This document shows, one piece after another, positions 1-11,100 of a stretch of DNA of 25,206 bases. Both the position numbers and the translations under genes were made by a program. This stretch comes from Discostella pseudostelligera (taxonomy: Eukaryota > Bacillariophyta > Thalassiosirophyceae > Thalassiosirales > Thalassiosiraceae). Where the stretch lies: assembly GCA_036940085.1 (NCBI GenBank), contig JALLBK010000238.1, positions 1 to 25,206 on the forward strand, in the 5' to 3' direction. Each line of letters begins with the position of its first letter. Position 1 is the stretch's first letter. The notes below the pieces were generated by a model. The model was given only the letters and a program-made list of their open reading frames with translations, searched no databases and had not been told where the DNA came from.

Positions 1-313
1 GGCTTGCTATGGTACAGCTTCGGCGGACGGCGGCAGCAGCAGCAAGCTCAGCAACCAGTTTGAATGCCAATGGAAAAGATCGGAGATTTGGCGGGAAAGC
101 TCCTCGGGGTGATTTCCCGCCAAATATTACACGTGGAAGTTCTTGGAGAGTCATCATCGACGGACAGGCGAGATCCTCAACATCTAGGAGTACACCAACA
201 CCGTGACCATTGACCACGACGACCGCCGCCGCCTAAATAGTATCATAGCCGGCGTCACTCTATCAGACGCACCTACTTCCAGTGATTCGTCGATGCAAAA
301 GTAGTGGCAGACA
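1..313 (+). promoter_or_regulatory. Upstream region of the CD2BP2-like gene with two E2F-like sites and a G-box
   Basis: No convincing gene lies here; a short ATG-initiated frame at 9-206 is low-complexity and probably chance. The region carries TTTGGCGGGAAA at 87-98 and its reverse complement TTTCCCGCCAAA at 113-124, so the two sites are inverted around about 14 bp. A CACGTG G-box follows at 130-135. TTTGGCGGGAAA fits the consensus bound by E2F/DP factors (established). Its use as the promoter of the gene starting at 314 is inferred from position only. Confidence 0.45.
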
Positions 314-2083
314 ATGAATAAAGGTGGGGGTATTCTCCGCAAGAAGAACAGTGGTGCAGAGGTTGGAGAAGCCCGCCGCCGTGCTGTGACTTTCTCCACT
401 CAAAATGATGTTGCTCGTCCTACTACTGATGATGTTGTGCATGTCAGCACAAACAATAATAATAACGACAGCGATGGCGATGGAAGTTATGATAGTGATG
501 AGGTAGAGGATGCCATACTTGCGTCGGGAGATGGATTTTCTTCCAATATTGTTGGTGGTGGCAAACGAAAACATCCGAATGACGATGACGACGATTTTGA
601 CATGAATGATGACTCTGCCGCCTTTCGATCGGCGGCGGAGGTTGAGGAGGCAAAACGACGTCGAGGGCGTGCTCGTCGTGGATTTGACGAGTCAGAAGAA
701 GAAGGGGGCGTTGGTGGGAACACAAACGATGATAATGATGGTAAGAGCAGCAGTGGTTGGAAAGAGGTGGACGACGACGACGACCACCACGACGATGGGC
801 ATGGCTTCTCACTAATCACCGATCAAGATGCAGATCCAGATGCGTATGAATCCAACGCAGCTGGTAATGCATCTTGTCCAGTAGAACCCTTCAATATGGA
901 TGCCGAGAAGGAGGGTGGAATGGGATATTTCGATGGTGATACATACGTCTTTCGTCAAAATAAGAAACTAGTTGATGGAGAAGAAGACGCGTGGTTGGAT
1001 GCATCGAGTGATGATGATGAAGAGGGGGGATCAGGTAGAGATAGCGGTGGTGGTGGTGGTGGTGGTGGTGGTGGTGGTGGTTTGAATTCCACTGCCATAT
1101 GGAAACCATCATCGACTATCCGAAGTACTGATCAGTCGAAGAAAAGGGCTAAATTTGTGAGTGAGGATGACACCCCCGAACGTCTAGGGCGAAGATTGGC
1201 AACGATACTACGGAGTGACAACGAGACGGCCATGGCTGCCCTGACGAGGTATGGTACAATAATACGTGACTTGCAGATGCAAAAACAAAATACCTTGAAG
1301 AAGTCCAAGCTGAAGAAAAGGAAACGCAAGAAGGCAACTCTTGGTGCGAACGAACGGGGGGATTCTACAGACGACAAGGAGCCGCATAATGCAGAAGTAT
1401 CGTCGGAAGATGATTCGAATTCCGAAGTAATGAATGAATTGAAAAGTAAGATGGACCGAACACGAGATACTGTGGAAGAATTGACAGAAATTGCCGATGC
1501 TCTCTTATTTGGTGGAGAAACGGAGGCGTACGAGTTAACCAAAATGGACTGGGTACATCGATACAAACTTGCTGAAGACTTTCCAATAGCATCGTCGGCT
1601 CAAATGAAACGTCCAATACCATTCGACGATATGCAAGGACATGCAACTAAGAAAAGCCGGGTAGGATACTTTGATACCATCTCTGATACAAATGCTGAGC
1701 AACAACAAACAGCAGCTACAGCAAGTCACCAGCCGCCAAAGAATGAAGTCACTTGGGAATACAAGGGAAATGAAGATGGGATTATACATGGTCCATACTC
1801 AAGTCGTCAAATGTTGGAATGGACAACGTGTGGATATTTCATTGGGGCGAGTGCTGTGGACATTCGACAAGTGGGAAGTAGTGGTGATGCAACTAATGAC
1901 CTCGACGAGAAGGGAGGCGACGCTAAAGCAGATGTAGATGATCTAATGGCAGACCTTTTGGATGATGATGACGACGATGATAGTAAGACGAAGAAAAATG
2001 CTAGTACAGCATCCGAATCATCATCATCATCATCATCATCGTGGATGCGTTCAGATGAGGTTGATTTCAGCTCGTATCTATAA
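314..2083 (+). CDS. CD2BP2/LIN1-like GYF-domain protein (U5 snRNP-associated)
   Basis: Single-exon frame of 589 codons opening at an ATG. The C-terminal part (about 1744-1880) is a GYF domain: the W-E-Y start, then GPYSSRQMLEW and CGYF with the signature Gly-Tyr-Phe. Earlier, about 916-1000, is the family's conserved GMGYFDGDTYVF stretch followed by EDAWLD, matching the 'EGHFD..GNY...D.WLD' block of human CD2BP2 and yeast LIN1. Those homologues associate with the U5 snRNP, and the GYF domain binds proline-rich partners such as the U5 15K protein. The N-terminal half is acidic and disordered, with a KRRRGRARRG basic patch that may be a nuclear signal, 12 consecutive GGT codons (1046-1081) and a serine tract encoded by TCA repeats (2018-2040). 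Function is inferred from the family. The neighbouring genes do not suggest an operon-like link. Confidence 0.85.
   Translation: MNKGGGILRKKNSGAEVGEARRRAVTFSTQNDVARPTTDDVVHVSTNNNNNDSDGDGSYDSDEVEDAILASGDGFSSNIVGGGKRKHPNDDDDDFDMNDDSAAFRSAAEVEEAKRRRGRARRGFDESEEEGGVGGNTNDDNDGKSSSGWKEVDDDDDHHDDGHGFSLITDQDADPDAYESNAAGNASCPVEPFNMDAEKEGGMGYFDGDTYVFRQNKKLVDGEEDAWLDASSDDDEEGGSGRDSGGGGGGGGGGGGLNSTAIWKPSSTIRSTDQSKKRAKFVSEDDTPERLGRRLATILRSDNETAMAALTRYGTIIRDLQMQKQNTLKKSKLKKRKRKKATLGANERGDSTDDKEPHNAEVSSEDDSNSEVMNELKSKMDRTRDTVEELTEIADALLFGGETEAYELTKMDWVHRYKLAEDFPIASSAQMKRPIPFDDMQGHATKKSRVGYFDTISDTNAEQQQTAATASHQPPKNEVTWEYKGNEDGIIHGPYSSRQMLEWTTCGYFIGASAVDIRQVGSSGDATNDLDEKGGDAKADVDDLMADLLDDDDDDDSKTKKNASTASESSSSSSSSWMRSDEVDFSSYL
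1046..1081 (+). repeat. (GGT)12 trinucleotide microsatellite
   Basis: Twelve perfect GGT units in frame encode a polyglycine run inside the acidic N-terminal half of the CD2BP2-like protein. The run sits between the WLD block and the C-terminal GYF domain and probably acts as a flexible, length-variable linker. Confidence 0.9.
2018..2041 (+). repeat. (TCA)n trinucleotide microsatellite
   Basis: About eight TCA/TCG codons encode a serine run near the C-terminus of the CD2BP2-like protein, just after an Asp-rich tract and 14 codons or so before the stop. Confidence 0.85.
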
Positions 2084-2270
2084 CAACAAGTCATACCGCT
2101 AAATATGAATCATTAATCATTATGCATAAAGCTAAACATCTCTCGTGACGAATTGCTTGAGATTACAGCATAGTGTGGCCGAAAGAGTGATATTATAGCA
2201 GTAATACCGGTGTGCAATCGAAGCAATTGATTGCCGTGGGCGGGGGCTTGGATGGGGTCTCCATCCAACA

Positions 2271-2362
2271 TTGCCACGTGTAAGTTGAAATGGTGTCTCC
2301 CGCCAATAATTTTCTGCCACGTGTATCTCCCGCCAAACTCTTCTTCTTCGATTCTGACGTCA
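2271..2362 (+). promoter_or_regulatory. Photolyase promoter: duplicated G-box + E2F-like module and a CRE
   Basis: Two copies of a CCACGTGTA plus TCTCCCGCCAA module occur in tandem. CACGTG lies at 2275-2280 and 2318-2323; CCCGCCAA lies at 2299-2306 and 2329-2336. A perfect palindromic TGACGTCA (cAMP/CO2-response-type bZIP site) lies at 2355-2362, three bases before the ATG at 2366. These are visible in sequence; factor binding is inferred. Confidence 0.5.
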
Positions 2363-2365
2363 CAA

Positions 2366-4715
2366 ATGGCGCGCCCCACAATTCCTAGATCCTGGGTTTC
2401 GGCCTTGACGACTTCGCTTTTGCTTTTGCTTTTGGCTCAAACTCGATTCATTCAGTTCCACCTTCTATCCATTAGATATCCACCCCAAGTCAGTCGTCAA
2501 TCATTGCCGTCGATGCATTGCCTTCATCGAGGCAGTATATTCTTTGCTCTATTTTCATCATCGACTACAGCCGCTAGTCGCATATCGGTCTCGGGTGGAG
2601 CATTTTTGGGGCCGAAGAAGTTCACTGTCTATCATCGGCATCGTTCTGCATTCGTCAGCCAACACTTGCCACAGGCGCACTCATCGATAGAGTTCTACAC
2701 ACAGCTATCCTCAACACGGCATCGATTTCGCGCCCACACTAAGGGGAGTGTACAAGAAGAGGCAGAAAAGTCATCATCGGCCATCAGCGAAACGAAGAGC
2801 ACAAAACGTAAAATGTCTACCGCAAAGAGCACCAGCGCATCCAAAAATGCATCCCCCACCATTCCACATGCTCCCAAAAGTCTCATTACTAGCGATTTTG
2901 ACCAAACGAGAACCAAACTACTGACATTAAACACTCCGTTACCTCGAGAGAAGTCCAAAATTGATCATCCCTGCATCGTGTACTGGATGATGCGTGATAT
3001 GCGCACAATTGACAATTGGGCATTACTATTTGCACAAAATCTCGCTACACAAAAACAAATTCCATTGCGTGTGGTGTTCAGTCTTCCACCTCCTCCCGAC
3101 ACGGAGGCAGCCGAGGGCGAGGATGGTGCACCGCCTCACCCTGCAGAGATGCCCATGACTGCTCGGCACGGAATGTTCCTCCTCGACGGTCTCAAGATTG
3201 TCGCGGAAGAATTTTCATCAGCAAAGGTACCATTCGATATCCTATGCCCAGATTCACAATCAAAAGTAGGCGAAGAAATTCATTCATACTGCACTCATCC
3301 AACTCATACTGCACTCGCGGTGGTATGCGACATGTCACCGTTACGGCATTATCGTCAATGGACGGATACGTATGCGGTGCCATTGCTCGAAACATCAACA
3401 ATACCATTGTATCAAGTGGATGCACATAACATTGTACCAGTGTGGATGGCATCGCCGAAGCGAGAAGTAGGAGCTCGAACGCTGCGGCCGAAAATCAACA
3501 ACCTCTTTTCGAAATATTGCACGCACTTTCCTGAATTCAGTGGAAATAGTCATTTACAGGAGGAGGTGGATGTGAGCAATTCTCATGATTGGGAACAGTA
3601 CAGAGAGTTTATGAATTTTGATGAATCTATTCAAAGTGTGGATGGAATGAAAGCCGGACATGAAGTGGCGATGGAACGATTTCATGAGTTTTGTTCATCG
3701 ACACAGTATGGACTGTAAGTGTTGCTGCCATCCTCGAATGGTCGACATGGCTTCAAACTTTGACACTCACTCTTCCGTATTTCTCTTGACACGATCTTTA
3801 GCAAGAACTTTGACACACTCCGCAATGATCCCAACTATTCGTCAGTGTGTTCTAACCTCTCTCCATGGATAAATTTTGGGCAAGTATCCTTCCAGCGATT
3901 GGCCCTCGAAGTACGTGCTTTGAAGAGGCATCCAAATGGTACCGCTGCTTTCGTTGAAGAGGGAGTAGTGCGCAGGGAGCTAAGCGACAACTTTGTCTAC
4001 TACACTCCGGATGATTATGATAGTTTAATTAGCGCCGCTGACTGGGCTAGAGAAAGTTTGGAGTTGCATTCCACAGACGAACGAGAGAGTGTGTACACCT
4101 GGAAAGAACTGGAGAAAGGTATGACTCATGATGATCTCTGGAATGCGGCACAACTTCAGCTGGTGCGAGAGGGTGGTATGCATGGATTTGTAAGTTTCAC
4201 ATGTCGGCGCAATGATGTTGTGTCGCTAAATCGTTCTCACATCTTTATCACCGGTGCAATCGCAACGTTCTCAGTTGAGAATGTATTGGGCAAAGAAAAT
4301 TCTTGAATGGACCGTATCTCCCACGTATGCATTGGCCACAGCACAATATTTCAATGATAGATATGCCTACGATGGAAACGATCCAAATGGATTTGTTGGG
4401 GTTGGCTGGTCAATCATGGGAATACATGATATGGGGTGGTACGTATCATGGATTGTTTTCCTCATTGGCTTCTATTGCTTTAATCTGACACATGTGTTTT
4501 CGTCGCTGAATTTCAGGAAGGAGAGACCAATATTTGGTAAAATTAGGTACATGAATTATGCAGGATGCAAGCGCAAGTTCAAAGTCGAACAGTTTGTCTC
4601 TCGTTACAGAGGGGCCTATGAGAATGCAGCATTGGTATCGAAGGCGAAAGCAGGAGGGGGAACGACGTCGGGGAAGAAACGGAAGCAAACTGAGTTATCT
4701 TTTGCAAAGAAATAG
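2366..4715 (+). CDS. Class II CPD photolyase (deoxyribodipyrimidine photo-lyase)
   Basis: Flavoprotein that uses blue light to split cyclobutane pyrimidine dimers in DNA. Four exons: 2366-3714, 3802-4189, 4275-4438 and 4517-4715, with GTAAGT, GTAAGT and GTACGT donors and TTAG/TCAG acceptors; joined phases give one 699-residue frame. Class II hallmarks are [19 protein letters not shown] in exon 1, [14 protein letters not shown] in exon 2, [17 protein letters not shown] across the exon 2/3 junction, and [21 protein letters not shown] across exon 3/4. Length is well above the usual 450-550 because of about 200 extra N-terminal residues. The start is uncertain: 2366 is chosen as the first ATG after the promoter-like motifs, but ATG 2513 gives a better targeting leader (hydrophobic [10 protein letters not shown] then GGAF-LGP) and ATG 2814 a nearly leaderless form. 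An in-frame ATG at 2252 also exists but precedes the promoter motifs. The C-terminus has a basic GKKRK patch typical of a nuclear signal. Confidence 0.9.
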
Positions 4716-5319
4716 GATCATCGTGAAAGAGCGGATGTATCGAGTTTGGCAGGAGAGTAGTTTCGTCTACTCGTAATAATTGATTGACACTTCATCTATC
4801 ATTACAGATCATTAATCATTACTCCTTCATCGTGAGACTTGCAACTTCTACACGCCTCAATCTATGCTTTATCTAGAAAGCAGATTTTTTAGCGCGACGA
4901 GGCGAAGTTTTGCCGAGAGACCCAAGAATATGTATGGTACATCTACAGGGGAATCTGTAGAATTTAAACGAATTTGAATTTGATTCTCATTCTTAAAAAC
5001 GAGAAATCATTACAGTCTACGTGGGAGCTCGTTAAATTTAAACGAATTCAAATTTCTCACTCTTTCTCATTTCAATCCACTAAGGTCTACAGAGGAGCCC
5101 GTGGAGTTGCGCTTCCATCGCAAGATGAACATATCATGTTCAATTCCATGCACCATGCATGGCCCATCGATCATCGATAGCCATAGATGATACTCGATGG
5201 CAGCCGTCGGCAACGAGCAACGCCCTCACCCATATCTAGCTGCGGCAATTAGTATTGATATGATCATTCGACTGCATATAGTATCAATGCACCTTTCCAA
5301 CTCGGTGTGAAAATTATTG
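4716..5319. other. Intergenic region between photolyase and Deg protease; no gene seen
   Basis: About 600 bp with no supported coding frame and no tRNA-like structure. It holds the photolyase 3' region, an AT-rich stretch with a degenerate ~74 bp direct repeat (4941-5110), and presumably the protease promoter close to 5319. No E2F-like or CRE element was seen here. Confidence 0.6.
4941..5110. repeat. Degenerate ~74 bp tandem repeat
   Basis: TTTAAACGAATT occurs at 4963-4974 and again at 5037-5048, exactly 74 bp apart. In the same register TCTAC occurs at 4942-4946 and 5016-5020 (74 bp apart) and a third time at 5096-5100 (80 bp on). The second and third copies share GTCTAC..NGGAGCYCGT after that anchor. 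The blocks between anchors have diverged, so this is an old duplication or a set of regulatory half-units. Confidence 0.6.
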
Positions 5320-7968
5320 ATGCCGCTGACCTCACCATCAATGGTCACAATGCAGCTGATAAACTTAGTACTTCTCCTGCCAGCGGCTGAAGCGCTCGCA
5401 TTTTCGTCGGGTGGCACGTCGCCCATGAGAACAACTCCTTTGCTAACGCCCAAGACTTGCAGCCAGTCATTTGGAATAAGAATTATCCCCAATTATTCTA
5501 CTTCCTTGCATCTAATACGAAAAAAGTGGTTGCAGCTGAGCACGCCGAGAAGTAGCAATCGGATCTATTCATCTGAAGAGAATGCGGAGAGTGAACCAGT
5601 TGATCACTGCACAACCAATACAACATTAGACGCAGGTGACAATGGAACAATATCAACTGCAGGCGGTGAATACGAAATTCAATTATTAGGAATGAGGAGT
5701 GGATGGGCTAATTTTGGGCTTTCACTTCTTCCTTCATGGTCCTCAAGTACTGAATTACAATCTGATGCATCAAATTCGGGTGACGTCGACAATAATTACA
5801 CCATCTACTCAAATGATTCAAGTGTTCTCGATACCTATGATGACGACACGGTCGGTACCATTGAGCTGGCTAATGAGTTAGCATACGATGACTTTGATGA
5901 AATCGATGACCATGTGCCGGTAAACAGTGGTGGAATGGTTAGAAACCTACTTCGATACACGGTTGCACTCTTTTTATGGGGAGGAAAGAAGCTGTTGGAT
6001 CGCATTGTGTCGTCTTCTGCTTTTGAATCGAGCGCTTCGAGTATTGATGAAATCGATTCACCTGATGAAACAATGCTCGAGAATGCCACAACTATTGAAA
6101 TTGCTTCGAGTAGTGAGTTTGCTGTCGACGCGCATGAGGAAACTGAAGCAGCGCCAGATTACAGTCTCGACAACAAACAGCATGGGAGATCACGACAACG
6201 ACGACAACAGCTGCAAAACCCAAGCGTTCCACCCATATTTACGTCGTTAGAGTCTAAAGACATCAATGCAACAACTCTTGCAAAACATAGAAGGTGGGCG
6301 AGGCGACGGAGGCGTGCTCTGGTAGCATACGAGGTTGCGAAGAATGCTATCTTTCTTTTCGTCGTTACTTTTTTGGCTGGAAATGTGAGTTTGAATTGGT
6401 CTTTCCTCTCTCATTTGAGGATTTAGCTAACTTCAGAGTGATATTTCATTTCAGCTAATAAACCAGTTCGTGGACTTGGACGAAGATGGTTCGTTTGAAG
6501 TTCATTTTGGCAAAGTGCTGTCTTCGTCAACTCCAACAACATATGCCATGCCTAAATCAGAGACAAAAGGAAAACGTGCGAGTATCAGAGAGAGTCTCTT
6601 TCATTCTATCAGCGCACCTAAACCAGATTTGGACGGAGATCGTGCTCGGGCGTTGGGACTTGTATCTCGTGCTGTTAAGCGGATTGGGCCTGCTGTCGTA
6701 CGCATAGAAACAGAGACATATTCAGATGTCGGGGGTGATAACATCAAAGGCATGGCATCAGCGGAAAAGAACGAAAGGAAGAATGAAAATGCTCCAAATG
6801 ACGGTGAAGATGCGGGTGATATCTTCGATGGATTTCCTGAAACTTCTAGAACCATAGACTTTGGGCAAGGTTCTGGAATCATCATAAACAGCCAGGGCTA
6901 CATTCTCACAAATGCACATGTTGTTGAGGGTGCAACTAATGTCAACGTGCTTCTTACTGACGGGAGAAGGTTCAGAGCTGAAACACAAGGTACTGACGAT
7001 GTAGTCGATGTCGCTGTCCTCAAAATCATACCGGAGCTCGGCAGTGCTGACAAACTCGATAATCACAAACAAGCAATGGGCAATCTTCCTGTGGCTGAGG
7101 TTGGCAACAGCGATGACATTGAAGTGGGTACATTTGTCACTGCAATTGGCTCGCCGGGTGGGTTGGATTGCTCGTGCACGATAGGCATAGTGAGCGGGTT
7201 AAAGAGATGTCCGAAGGTAGTTGGAATTCCAGACAAATTGGGTGTGGTGGACTACATCCAAACGGACGCGGCAATTAATGAAGGCAACTCAGGAGGACCT
7301 CTTGTTGATGTTGAAAGTGGTACTATAGTGGGTATTAACACATGCATTCGAGCAAATATGGAAGGAACGAGTTTTGCCATCCCAATAAACAAAGTTATGG
7401 GGATTGTCGATGATCTCTCTGAAGGCATCCATATCACTCATGGTTATTTAGGTGTTCACATGTCGACAATGAACCCTGCTCTCGCAAGATACTACAATAA
7501 GGTTCAGTCACAGAAAAACAGCGTTAAAATTCCTGAGAGAGAAGGCGTGATGATAGAGAAGGTAAATGATAATGCTCACACTGTCAAGCTTTATGATTGC
7601 TGATACGAATTCATACTCTCTCTGACGCCTATTCCTCGTAGGTATTCAAAAATTCTCCGGCGCAAATAGGTGGACTGAAGAAGTTTGATTTCATCACCGA
7701 AATTGGAGGTCAGAGAGTTGAGAAGGCAGACGACGCCCATGTCTTGATAGATCGGGCGACGATCGGGGAGGTACGTAATATGATGCATTTTTGATCAGTT
7801 CCGAGCCTAAGTCTCACACGAGTGTTGTATTGTCCTTGATAGGTGTTGAACGTCAAAGTCATGCGTGGCGACTCTGAGGTCTTTGTGCAGGTCAAGCCAG
7901 AGGATCTTTCCCCTCGTCTGAAACAGCTTCGTGAAGAGCGAGCTCAACGGACACTATCAAATAAATGA
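5320..7968 (+). CDS. HtrA/Deg-type serine protease with PDZ domain, probably plastid-targeted
   Basis: Four exons: 5320-6384, 6455-7561, 7642-7770 and 7843-7968, all joined in phase 0 with GTGAGT, GTAAAT, GTACGT donors and YAG acceptors; 808 residues. The trypsin-like triad is visible: His510 in TNAHVVEGA, Asp540 in VVDVAVLKI, Ser634 in NEGNSGGPLVD. A PDZ domain follows: GYLGVHMS, then GVMIEKV|FKNSPAQIGGLKKFDFI across the exon 2/3 junction, continuing into exon 4. Deg proteases degrade or refold damaged proteins, in algae often in the plastid. The leader has a hydrophobic LINLVLLLPAAEA core followed by ALAF, which resembles the diatom 'ASAFAP' plastid cleavage site. About 420 acidic, low-complexity residues separate the leader from the protease and include a likely membrane span (IFLFVVTFLAG) that straddles the first splice junction. 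A TGA lies just upstream of the first ATG, at 5308-5310, fixing the frame's 5' limit; ATGs at 5341 and 5350 are alternative starts. Confidence 0.88.
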
Positions 7969-8168
7969 AGGAGTGATACCTGATGAAAAAATGATGGCAT
8001 AATGAGTTGCATTCTGGGAATGTCCACGACGATCCTTATCGCGAATTTCAGTGGGATCGTTCACAATGAACTGGTAGATAGACAAGGTAGTCGTATGCCT
8101 GAAAGGCTAACCAAACGAATGCAGTGATATCAAATAGATGAAGCTAGTATGTAGCTTGATAAAACAAT

Positions 8169-11100
8169 TCAACTCATAATAAATGCAATATTCATTGTCC
8201 GCAATGTTTCATAAAGAGAAATGGATGCAGTCAAGAGCTCAGTTGGGCAGGTATGTCCAGGCGCCTTTTCTATGTTCGCCATGAGCTCGTCTGCTATTTT
8301 TCGAACATGTTTTGCCACTTTTGCTGTTCGTTTCTCAGTCAACAGCTTGTGGTACACTTCAAGCAGATGATATTGATAATGCTGCCCTAAACCATGTCGG
8401 ATGATTGCCTGGCGTATCAATGGAAGGAATGACATGGATTCGTCGGGGTTCATCACATTTGATCCGACTGCAATCTCCACAACACCCCCATCATTGTCGG
8501 TAACCGCGTCGCTCTCTGATTGCATTGGAGTATGAACGATTGCCATCGCCACGGTTCCAGAACAACCAGTATTGAGGCATAATTCCTTCGTGTTGGAAAA
8601 TGTTGGTCCCATTCTTGTGCAACGGATCGAACTTGAGCTGCAGTAAAATTTTGCAGTTTTATGTTTGTCAACTGATGGTGCTGAATAAGTACAAACTAAT
8701 TGCCGCTCTTTTAGCCATGGAATCACGTATTCAGGTTGTGAGTTTTGTTGAGTTGACCGATTCTGGTAGCGATGAATGACGTGCCTTTCGGCCTTCCCCT
8801 GCACGGCACTGTCGCCTCCTGAGCGTTGACCTTTACTCGTCGAAAAATGCGTCAGCATGTCAAGAATGAAAGGAATATCGAATGGGAGTGAGACACCTAA
8901 GAATTCAACGCATCCAGGTCTTCCGTTTCTACGGGATATCGCATGCTTTGCTAGTCCTGTCGAGTTCAGCAACTCTGAATAAACAGAGCTGGCTCGATAA
9001 TCCTGACAGCCATCCAACGATTCTGATCTATGCCAAGTGTTATCAAGGTGATCTCTGACAATGTCGGGGACAGAGTTTGCGTATACCATGGACATTGATC
9101 CATAGATATGCACAGGAATGAAGTCATTCATCGGAACAGCAATGTTCATTGTGTGGCCTAACCTTCCGTTGTTATCGGCATTGACTTCACATCCATTGTA
9201 ACTGGTCGCTGTTCCTCCATACACAATTGGAATCAGCTTCCCATCTCGTCTAACGATCCGACGATAACAAATCGGTGGCATTTTCTTCAACGATGCTGGA
9301 CAAAGCGACGAAGATAATGAATGGATGCAGGATTGCAAGATATGAACGGAGGGAAACCACTCTGCAGAAGGCTGCTTCTTAAGTGGCATGTCGTTAGTGG
9401 TCACGGTGCACTTTGCAACTCCATTGTTGATCTTTTCAGCTTTGAGCTGCACCGGTGAAGGAACTTGAGATTTGTTTATCAACGCAGCGACTTGTGTTAC
9501 CTCCCGAATCTCTTGTAATGCATGTTTGGATTGACGACTAACGGAATCAAATACTTCCTGAGTCTTGACTTTATTCTGCCTCGCCGCCGCCATTTCGAGT
9601 TTTTGGAGAATTGTCAGCACGCGCTGTGATGGTCCACCGTTGGGTTTATGACTGTGATTTGCTCCATTTGCTTTATCAGAAGCCCCCAGTGATTCGGTTG
9701 GGAACGACATGTTCGCATGGCGAATTGTTTGATGTGCAGACGTCAATCCGGGCAAAGATAATCCCATCAAAGCAAGACTTCCACTGGAAGAAGCCAGGGT
9801 AAATGTAAACGTTGCGGAGCTTTTCGACATGGTGAACATTTGATGTGGAGAGGCATGAATAGACGATGCTATTCTAGTAGGAATGGGAAGGCGAAATACT
9901 GTTGGTTCGTCATTATCATCCGCTGAATCGTAGTTTTCTTCAGTACCGCAATTTACTCGAATGCTACGTTGATGAAGAAATGTTTGCTTCGAGACATTGA
10001 CTCCAATGAATGCCAGACTAATGAAAGGAATGGAATCGCCATAGTTTCTGTAGTCAGCTGTTTCATCAAGACAATTATACCCAACGCATGATATTGATGT
10101 CCAGCATCCGCCACAAATCTCCAACGGACGATGAATTCGAAACTTTGGCATGTCGGCATTACTCATTGGCAGTTCTGCAGATGACGAGAGCGAGACAATT
10201 GCGCCTAACGCCCCAATACAAATCAGGATAGGAGTGGTTGCGGTGGACGTTGCATGTGACGGTGAAGGGAGAAGTTGAATGGATTTGATCGGTTCTCTTG
10301 AACTCAATTGAAACAATATTGTTGCCTGGCCAGCATCTAGAAGGAGTGTTGACAATTTTTCGTCTGTTGAAACTAATGAAGCCCGCAAAGTTCCATCTTG
10401 AAATCCCATTAGCACCACTCCTTCATTGCATTCCTCCTTTGATTCCGACAATTCTGTGACCATTCTTCTCTTTATCGCTGTTGTGATACTAGCCCAAATC
10501 TGTGGTCCGCATGTTGATTGAGATACGAATAAAATGCATGACAATGGGACGTGGACTTGTTCCAACCCTGGGATTTTCGACCATGCCAGGCCTGATAATT
10601 GATGTTCACTTGCTTTCTCAGACTCGATGGAAGAAGATAGTTGCATCACAATCGGTGGCGATTGTGACGGTAGAATGGAGGTATTCAAGTTCGATGCAAC
10701 CAAGTATATTCTTTCAGATGATGATGTGGTCGATTCTCCCGCAGTGCTCGACAGTTTCCTCTTTCGTCCATTCTTTTTCGGTGAAGCTTTATTTGGTGGT
10801 CTCTTGGTTGGAGAATGCGATGTGGTATTTTGAGAGGATGCTGGTGTGTCGCGTATTATTGAATCTGAATCCAACCTGGCAGTGAGAGTAGTCATCGTTC
10901 GCAAGTCTGGAGAATCACTGACGGATTGTGAAGTTGCATGGGTTTGGGCGTTCATTCCGTTTGCATCAGTCCCTCGAGTGATTTCAAAGTGACACTCACT
11001 CATATCCAGAAGATGATTGTTATTATTGTTGTCGGCATTGTGATAATTGATGGGACAGGTGTGGAGCATCCCAGATGCATCAAGAGCTACCAACACTGGA

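Noticed and set aside
9..206. 65-codon ATG frame at the left edge
   Set aside because: Low-complexity Ala/Ser/Arg sequence lying across the paired E2F-like sites and G-box upstream of the CD2BP2-like gene; no family similarity.
444..819. Two overlapping His/Ser-rich antisense frames
   Set aside because: Mirror of Asp/Glu codons in the CD2BP2-like protein; no independent support.
2252..2365. Upstream in-frame ATG (2252) as photolyase start
   Set aside because: It would make the G-box, both CCCGCCAA sites and the CRE coding, and the extra residues resemble no leader or domain.
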